Source: Chinchilla lanigera (lineage: Eukaryota; Chordata; Mammalia; Rodentia; Chinchillidae). From it: 64,000 bases of DNA. The notes under the pieces were generated by a model that made no database searches, had not been told where the DNA came from, and saw only the letters and a program-made list of their open reading frames with translations. The stretch is from assembly GCF_000276665.1 (NCBI RefSeq), contig NW_004955402.1:9943872-10007871 (forward strand), in the 5' to 3' direction. Positions 56,656 to 64,000 of the stretch are shown piece after piece. The first letter of the stretch is position 1, and each line of letters starts with the position of its first letter. A program made the translations under genes and the position numbers.

Positions 56656-56750
56656 TTTTTTTTTTTAAACTTTTGGTGTCAGGAATCAAACTCAGGACCT
56701 TGCACTTGCCAGCCAGGTCCTTGTTCCACTGAGCTAGATCCCTGGCCCCT
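56656..56750 (-). mobile_element. ID-like SINE (antisense)
   Basis: T-run, TTGGTGTCAGGAATCAAACT, CTTGCCAGCCAGGTCC, GAGCTAGATCCCTGGCCCC. Confidence 0.9.
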
Positions 56751-57737
56751 AAAGTCTGAAACAGTGTTGGTGATGTTAAGGAAATCATTCTGTGAATGTT
56801 TGAGTTTATTAGTGACACTGGTGAGTACTGAGGGAAAGAGGAGGGAAGTGTATGAGTGTGATCACTATTCAACTTACACACTTGCTTTATGTAGTAAACT
56901 TCAGGCATGCGAAATTGTGAGAGAGAAAATGAATGAAAACTCATTTCAACCTTCAGACTGTTTAAAGTACATTTACAATTATTTGAGGTGACTTACTACA
57001 TACATAGTAATAAATAGTAATTAATAGTAATAAACATTTAAAGCATAGATGTTAAAGTATTTTCTCATAAATATAATTCACCTTTAGAAATTTATATTCT
57101 TTGCAATTTTTCATTAGTGAAAATTAGGTGTACTCTGATTTGAGCCTTGATATGTTTCTCATTATTTATGTACTGTATTTAGAAAAAAGATGAAATCAGA
57201 GCTGTATTTGCCATAAATATATTATCTTTATACAAATGTTCTCTTAATTGTATGAAATTAAATTTTCTACTGGATTTGTGGACCATCAGAAAGGAAAATA
57301 TAAGTTGTAGAGTCAAAAAAAAGGAAAGACTTAAAAGATAATTAGAACTCAATATAATGTAGGAGTATTGCCGCTTTAAGCTCCGTTAGTCCTCTCAGTG
57401 AGGGCATATCAAAGAGAAAGGTCATTAGCTCGTCTGCTAAATTCTAGCTCATGGCATTCATGTAGTCATTTATTGTTGTTGATACAGTTTTTACTTATTA
57501 AGACCTAGTTTTCTAGAAACTGATGTGAATGGATTGTCTGTTTTTCATTGCATGTTGTTAGTATTTTGATTTATACTTTGACTTTATACTTTTCCTTTAA
57601 CTCTTACATAAAATTAGAGCATTAACATATAAACCCTATTCAAATGCTATATCAAGTTGACTGATCAAAAGTAGTTGTGTAGTCACAGTTTTCTTTTCCC
57701 TGGGAGTGGGAGGTTGAAGTCTCCGAAGACATTACTG
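56751..57737. other. Unique AT-rich sequence
   Basis: No gene or repeat recognised. Confidence 0.5.
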
Positions 57738-57844
57738 TGTGTGGGACGGTTATGGCGGTCCAGCTGCCTTTGTGTGTGTTTCATTTAAATGTAAATCCAT
57801 CTGAGAGACTAAGGATGAGCTCCGAAGGTAGCGAATTTTAATGT
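57738..57844 (+). repeat. Inverted repeat, left arm
   Basis: About 107 bp that reappears in reverse complement at 58512-58620. A 39-nt core (57758-57796) matches perfectly, including CAGCTGCCTTTGTGTGTG and ATTTAAATGTAAAT. The flanks match at a lower level. Confidence 0.95.
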
Positions 57845-58468
57845 CAGTCGTCATTTTCAAGAATACTGAAATTCCCAGGGTCCAACTGCCTTATTTTAAA
57901 GATTCTTAGTGGATTATCGAAGTAGCAGTTTTTTGAGATGACATAATTCCATGAAAAGAAAATTAATTTAGGGCTATAAAAGTATACATAACAAGCCATT
58001 GCCTGATATGATGCTGAGTATTATTTTATAGTACTGTAAAGGAAAATAGTAGTGTCTTAACCAGAAATCAGGTTGTAGAAATACATTGAAATAATTAGAT
58101 CCAGAAAATAAAATAAAATAAAATAATTAGATCTAAGATGCTTGAAAAAAGTACTAATGAAGGTAGCAACAATACACTTGACATCCTGATGTCATAGCAC
58201 ATCGTATATCTGTGTGCTATGTATATATTTACACTATCTAACCATTGATGAAAATGTAGCCTGATACTATAATTATAAATTAACATCTAGTAGCAATTTT
58301 GGAGGGCAGCTTTTCAAGGAAGCTTCCATTTGTCACTATCCTGCTTAAAGCAGAATGTCAGGACGCCTAGCTCTGTCTTTTGCTTTATTTTGCGGTCATT
58401 GTTGGCTTTGTGCATGCGGCCATGAGCGTTCTCTTCAAGAAGGTCACCTTCTGTTGCCTTTAACAGCT

Positions 58469-58511
58469 TTTTTTGTACTGGGGATTGAACCCAGGGCCTT
58501 TGCACTGAGCT
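58469..58511 (-). mobile_element. ID-like fragment (antisense), probably half of a split B1-dID
   Basis: TTTGTACTGGGGATTGAACC, CAGGGCCTTTGCACTGAGCT. It stops at the right arm of the inverted repeat; a B1-like antisense piece follows beyond that arm. Confidence 0.75.
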
Positions 58512-58620
58512 ACATTGAAATTCGCTACCTTCTGAGCTCATCTTTAGAGTCTCTAAGACAAATTTACATTTAAATGAAACACACACAAAGGCAGCTGGAC
58601 TATCATAACCATCCCAGACA
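58512..58620 (-). repeat. Inverted repeat, right arm
   Basis: Reverse complement of 57738-57844; the perfect core lies at 58562-58600. It lies between an antisense ID fragment (58469-58511) and an antisense B1-like fragment (58632-58700). Confidence 0.95.
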
Positions 58621-58631
58621 TATTAACGTTT

Positions 58632-58700
58632 TACTTTAAGTCAGTGTCTCACTAAATTGCTAAATTGCTGAGGTTAGGCTCTTTAGCAGCCTTCCTGCTT
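58632..58700 (-). mobile_element. B1-like fragment (antisense)
   Basis: TCAGTGTCTCACTAAATTGC, GCTGAGGTTAGGC, CAGCCTTCCTGCTTCC: degraded B1 half of a B1-dID. Confidence 0.6.
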
Positions 58701-59498
58701 CCCTACAATAAAACAGACCGTATTTGAGAGTTGCTGTTGATTGCATATTTTAAAGTAATTTTTGTCTTTAATCATTGCTTTACCAGCCTGTGACTTTTTT
58801 GCGCTAAAAAATAAACAAATAGAACCAAAAACCTCTTTTATCTGCTCTAACCTTTCTGTGTATAAATTCTTGAAAAATTACATGGTAGCATGCCAATAAA
58901 ATGTACTCCTAAATTGGCGTTTCCAAAGTAATTATGAAAAGGATTATAAAGTTTACTAAAGGGGTTGCTGTTTGTTGGTAAATAAAACTTACGTAAGCCG
59001 CATCAGTGTAACTATCTCATAAGGAACCCCCAGAGAGTCAAGGATTCCCTTTAAAGAAATGACCACTCTTTATTCTAAATATTTTTAATAGGAAAAATAA
59101 AGGAATATCTTCTGAACATTTTTGAGAGATTTCAAATCTTTATGTATGTCTGTGTAATATACAAGTTTCTATTGGGAGGTTGCAGACTTATCACTTAAAT
59201 CAGTGACATAGTCGTACATGTTTTGCTTTAATGAATAGGTGCTGTTTAGAATATATAACTGAGTTTTACAGTAACCAGGAGATGTGTGAAATGTGTTTAT
59301 AGCAATATTCTAATGTTTAAATTTTATGACATGAGATCACACACGGATTTGTAATCAATATCAGTGATTTTTCCTTCTGTTGTCTGTGTAATTCCAGTGG
59401 GATATGTGGAGGCATTTTCCTTGAGAACAGGAATATTAGTACCATTCTTAGCAGCACCCTCCCCTCAAACACAAATCTCTTTTTTGTTCCTTCCCCAG

Positions 59499-59616
59499 AC
59501 TCTCTCTGTTCCTCTCAGCTCCTGAGACTTGGAGAAAGTGAACTCTAAAAGCCAGTCTCTCTCTGTTTGAATGACAGACCTTGTGGAGGACTTGTGCTGT
59601 GGTTTCTTCAATCCAG
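59499..59616 (+). other. Exon-like segment, possibly containing a start codon
   Basis: A pyrimidine-rich acceptor (TTCCTTCCCCAG, ending 59498) precedes it, with an alternative acceptor at 59518. A strong donor CAG|GTAAAG follows at 59616/59617. An ATG at 59571 opens a frame through the donor, reading MTDLVEDLCCGFFNP and leaving phase 1. The ATG context is weak (T at -3, A at +4). It could be an internal 5' exon of a transcript from the CpG island about 21 kb upstream. I do not recognise the protein, and chance splice-like sites are common. Confidence 0.3.
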
Positions 59617-60289
59617 GTAAAGTGTGCGAATACTTTGTGAAAATATTATCCTGTGATTATACCGTTACTTTCCCAAATGGTTACTTTTACTTTTAGGTGA
59701 AGAAAACAATGTTCTACTTTATTATTTGGATCAAAGCCTCTTCCATCTAAGGCACATATTTTGTAACAAAATTTTTATGTTTCTTAACACCATTAGGAAA
59801 TTAGTGTTGGTATTTATTACAGTTGGTTTTTTGGGTAGCTTTTCCATAGTAGTTTTGAAAATGTTTCTGGGTTACAAAACAGGAACCCCTTTGGAAGGGG
59901 ATGTCAGTCTACAGAAGACAACGGTGAGAAGTCCGTTTTCACTGGGTTTGTTTCTGTTTTGTGTCTTGGCTTGAGAAAAGCAGGAGATGAGAACAAATTA
60001 GCATGAATATTTTAAATCATTCCATCTGGTAAAACTTCACACTGTGCCTAAGAAACAGACAGTGGGGTTTTTAGAGGTGTGTTCCTGGGTAGCACCTTAC
60101 TTGCTTAGCTTTTTATGAGGACGTTTAACAAATTCATTGGTGTTGGAGTGGGGGATGTAGGTAATTTTTCATGCCTCACACTCAGGGTAATTACCTGGTA
60201 ACCAAAAATGCTATCTAACTCTATTTTTGGAGTGCAAGGGTGAGTGGGGGCTGGGGAGAATGAAACCTGAATCAGCGACCATCTGGCCC

Positions 60290-60400
60290 AGATTTGGCTG
60301 ATTTCCTGTGCAGCGGCCTTTGTTTCAGCCGGACAATGGATTGTTCCTCTCCCAGATAAGAGCGCTGTTGATGACTCCGTGCTGAATCAGCGGGTTTGGT
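60290..60400. promoter_or_regulatory. Enhancer-like motif cluster
   Basis: Within about 80 bp: SOX-type CCTTTGTT (60317-60324), a head-to-head SOX-like pair ACAATGGATTGT (60333-60344), a GATA-type AGATAAG (60354-60360), TGACTCC, and TGCTGAATCAGC (60380-60391), one base from the MAF palindrome. It lies in the SINE-free stretch. Motif matching alone does not prove function. Confidence 0.35.
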
Positions 60401-63400
60401 TTGGGATGAGAGCGTATACTCATATGTAGGGGTTTTTGTATCCTTGTCGTCATCAATTTCAAAAAAAAATTTGAGGTTTTTTTTTTATAGTAAAGTGGTT
60501 TTACAGTCACATTGAATAAAAAATGAGAATGTAGCTTTCTAATTGGTTATTAACTTCTTAAACATTGATATTTCCCTTGTCTTTAGTTTCTAAAATTAAT
60601 ATGTCCCCGATTCTGATTTTGATGAGTCTGTGAGCAGAGATCTTTTAGATCTGAGCTTGAGTTTTCCATTTGAACTCTCAATGATTTAAATTTGTTGTTG
60701 TCTTAAATCCAAGAAAGGGTTCTGTGATGCGGCTATGTAAATAGTAAGTTTTCTATGACATTGGTCACCATATATCTGCTAATGACATTTTAGAAGGTTA
60801 GATTTTTTTCTTTTTACCTTACATGCCACCTAGTGATCATGACACTGTTTTGTTTTTGTCATTGGCTAGAAATAGGGAAACTTGATCAACTAACATTCCA
60901 AGTTAAGTCAGCTGTCAATTTCTATAGATTATCTCTGAAGCAGTAGAGATCAGAGTGAGGTTAAATGCCTCACTTTCAGAAGACAAGAGCAAACTTCAGT
61001 GCTACCATTTTACTTGTGGCCAAGAAACGCAATCATTTCTGCTCCTGAAGAGATTGGTGGATTGTTGTTAAAGCCACACTTTTAGTTTAACTCTTATCTC
61101 CGTATCGCTGGATTGCCACTTGATATTTCAGTACAGACTTTTCGGCAGACAACTTCTTCCAGAACCACTTAGAACTTTAAAGTCAAGCATCCAGTTAGAA
61201 CTTGCTGCTTTGGGATCTAACCTTTGATTCTTTTGTGTACATAGAGGTATTCTCTCTAGATGGAATCAAGCAGCCTGATCGTAAGAGAAAAGCTTAATAG
61301 TTAGTTCCTCGGGGATCTAATTATGTAGCAGATGGGACCAAACAGCACATTTCTGTGTCGTTTGCTGTAATTAATTTTGGGTCACATTCAGCAAAAGCGA
61401 ATGAAAACAAATGACACAAAATCTTAGCTTGCATCCACTTGGGGCTCTATCCATTCATGCGTCCTCGTTCCCCTTGCCTTTTGGATCTCTTTAATCAACT
61501 GCTTGCTCTACTCGATATGAATTAAGTCTCAGAATTGCTTGTTGGTTTGAACGCATGTGTGGTTTGGATGAGCGGGTGTTACAGATGTTACGACTGCTAA
61601 CGGGATAGAATATTCGGATTTAGAGAACTGGCTAAACAGTAAAGCAGGGCAGAACTAGAAGTTACAACCACACAAAAGTAGTTCTACTTTTATTTTCTCC
61701 CCTGCTTTCATCAGAGACTAGTTTGGGGAACTAGTTCGAGGCGGAAGGGAAGGTCTTATCCCTTCCCCCTCCTCGGCATCCCTCACCCCCCACCCCCTTT
61801 CAGATCGCACTGAGGAATTATAGTCTCTGCAGAGGCTTGGTTGCAGATGCCTGGAAAGTTTACACTGTAGAGAGTTGTTTTGTTTGGCATAGCTAATCAG
61901 GAGCCAGGCTGGAATTGCTCATAGCTGTCATTCAGGTTTTGTTTCAAAGTCCAAGGACCTGCTGGGCAAAACAAAAAGCTAATGAAAGCTGACTGTATTT
62001 AGGCCTCAAATCTGTGGAATCTGAAATGATGTCCTGACAGTGTATTCTTATTCTTCCACATTCTTGCTGTTACTAAGGTAACAGATTTTTTAGAGGCTTT
62101 TCATCTTCATTGTCAAGTATTTGCTACACTTATTGTTGTTTTTCAGATTAGAGCAATTCAGATTACCTCCTTTTGAGATGAAGGAAAAGGAGAAAATAAT
62201 GGAAATAAAATGTCTGAATCAATTACTCTGAATGCTGGTAGGATCAGTTTTTTTTAATGCTATGGAATCTTTAGATTACTAATACATATTAAAATGTAGG
62301 ACAAGGTCAGTTTCCCCAAGTGTGGGAGTGCTGTGTGAAATTCCCAGTCCTGTAATGTGAGCACTCATATAGTCACTAGGAAAATACAGCTTCAGAGAAA
62401 AGAGTTGTCTTTAAAAGCTTTCTTCTTTAATGAAAAACCAAATTGTACGAAAAAGCACTGTGCCTGAGTTCTTTATCTATAAGTAGGAAAGCCAAGTAGC
62501 ACGGGAAATGTGTCCTAATGAACATATCTACTGAAAAATCTTCGTCCTGATGTTTGCTTGCGCAGGATGTGTTGCTTTCCTATATGAGCATTCATCATAT
62601 GAAAATGTTTTTACAGTCCATTTGGGCTATATTATCACCTGGGGCTTTGATAAATAATAAAGAAAAGATGATTTTGTGCAGATACGGTGTTCTCTGGCTT
62701 GGCTTTAGATCTGAGAATTTCCAGGGATGCGCTTCAGTAACGTTATAACCTTTATGAATCTTCTTGTCAAGATGCCGACTAATTGAAAGATAATACAGTT
62801 TTTTCACAGACTTACCAAGCATCTTCATCAAGCACTCTTTCCCCGTGGTGGTGGCTAGAATGTTGAAGTGACCTGGTTTTGGTAGTGCTCCGATCATTTC
62901 ACTGATTTGATCCCAGCACAATAAAAGCCTGCGTTCTTGGAGATAAGATCTGGTTTAATTTTCTTCTGAGAAATAAGTAAGAGTGAGCAGGTGGCTAAAC
63001 GAAAAAGAACCCTTAAGAATGTGGAAGAGGAGAGGCCAGCCTATCAGGAGGCCCTTGTTTCACTTCCCGTGTCTCTGTTCATACCAGTTCCTAGCCTGGA
63101 ATTCTGTCTTTTCTCCATCTGTAAGCCTGTGCTTCTCAAGGTCCAGCTCAGGTCCTTCTTTATTCACTAAATCCTTTTCAAGTAGTTCTGGTGTCCAGAT
63201 AGTAAGAGAGGCCATGTCCTCAGCTGGTCACGGTACTGAAAGGATGGTGTGCAAATATACTTTTGACTTTTTTTTTTTTTTTAAGGAGAATGGTTAGGAG
63301 GGGAAGATACAAGGGAAAATAAAGAGACTAAATCATTTGAAATGGGCAAGTTTAATCCAAAAAAAAAAAAAAAGTTCAAAAGAGACGAGAGAGCTGTTTC

Positions 63401-63838
63401 CAAGGGCTGACATGTGCTGCTGGAACTGGATTGACTCTAATTACCTTTAAAGCCACAGATTTTGTGGTGAGCCTGGGGCTGCAGGGGCTGGCGAAGAGGA
63501 GGCTGGTAGGCCTGCTGAGGGCCTCCTGCCGCTGCTAGCAGAAGAGGTCTGCTTCTGACTGCTTTCTCTGTTTGTGTCTAGTATTTCTTTCAAAGGCGCA
63601 CTGCATGGGTTAAAGATTTAAAAGTTTTGAAAATCACTGCTACATGGAATAATAAGTTTTGGTTCACATCAGAACAAAATGTTCTAGTAATAAAAGACTG
63701 AAAAATTCAATGAGCTGCTTTGTGAGATATGAGATCCACATTCAATCAGAAGGTTAATAGTCTGACAAGGATGTTGGATGATTTCTGCTTGGGGAAAAGG
63801 TTGGGTTGGATGGCCTTTAGATTTTCTATAGTTCCAAG

Positions 63839-63923
63839 GTTTTTTTTTTGGTACCGGGAATCGAATGTAGGACCTTGTGCTTGCCAGGCAGGCATTTGTA
63901 CCGCTGAGCTATATCCCCAGCTC
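63839..63923 (-). mobile_element. Young ID-like SINE with 13-bp TSD (antisense)
   Basis: T-run, GGTACCGGGAATCGAATG, GCTTGCCAGGCAGGCATTTG, GAGCTATATCCCCAGCTC. CTATAGTTCCAAG at 63826-63838 and 63924-63936. Confidence 0.95.
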
Positions 63924-64000
63924 CTATAGTTCCAAGATTGCATAGTTGATTTCTTATTGTATCAGATAACTTGGCAGTGGGAGTTTTAAGCTCTGCCTCC

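Larger units (their letters stand above)
58701..63838. other. 5.1-kb SINE-free stretch with possible regulatory DNA
   Basis: No SINE, L1 or LTR is recognisable between the split SINE and the ID-like copy at 63839, in contrast to the rest of the window. Poly(T) at about 63268 and poly(A) at about 63359 are the only simple runs of note. Exon-like and enhancer-like segments are listed separately. Confidence 0.55.

Noticed and set aside
62595..62921. 108-codon minus-strand open frame
   Set aside because: No recognisable domain, no splice or promoter context, and an overlapping plus-strand frame of 64 codons is equally open; most likely chance.
1..64000. Prokaryotic-type features: operons, CRISPR arrays, riboswitches
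   Set aside because: The window is clearly mammalian nuclear DNA; no regularly spaced direct repeats or bacterial gene arrangement is present.

Overview
This is a repeat-dense stretch of mammalian nuclear DNA with no protein-coding gene that I can call with confidence. A non-murid rodent is the best fit. The window is full of 7SL-derived B1 SINEs, many of them the quasi-dimeric rodent type with an internal duplication. It also has tRNA-derived ID-like SINEs and composite B1+ID dimers of the B1-dID type. Several copies of one ID-like subfamily (head GGGCTGGGGATTTAGCTCAG, tail GGTACCGGAGAAAAACC) look young and sit between perfect 13-17 bp target-site duplications (TSDs). A B1-dID plus young ID-like mix suggests a beaver-like or related lineage; this is inference, not an identification. 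Three runs of N (12684-12894, 37539-38218, 54769-54998) are assembly gaps.

Layout. 1-36.9 kb: SINE-rich DNA with a small isolated CpG-rich patch (925-1215), ancient MIR/L2 remnants, several antisense L1 fossils (13.0-14.9 kb; a nest at 15.2-18.6 kb; 31.7-32.8 kb), a sense 5'-truncated L1 (34068-34936) and three MaLR-type solo LTRs (28.4-31.2 kb). 36.95-38.86 kb: a strong CpG island with a gap in its core, the best promoter/first-exon candidate. 38.9-58.7 kb: mostly unique, AT-rich DNA with scattered SINEs, MIR/L2 and microsatellites. 58.7-63.84 kb: about 5.1 kb in which I recognise no SINE. It holds one exon-like segment (59499-59616) and an enhancer-like motif cluster (about 60290-60400). 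A plausible but unproven reading is that the island drives a plus-strand transcript whose intron 1 fills the right half of the window.

The most unusual small-scale observations are: (1) a 20-nt piece of the 5' end of U6 snRNA inserted between perfect 14-bp TSDs, with no poly-A tail; (2) a roughly 108-bp inverted duplication whose right arm lies between the two halves of an antisense SINE; (3) one B1 that appears split into complementary halves 2.4 kb apart around a block bounded by two diverged direct repeats; (4) a perfect 50-bp AT-rich palindrome inside an LTR; (5) micro-insertions of A/T runs between short duplications. Most long open frames here are chance frames in repeats, in GC-rich DNA or across runs of N.
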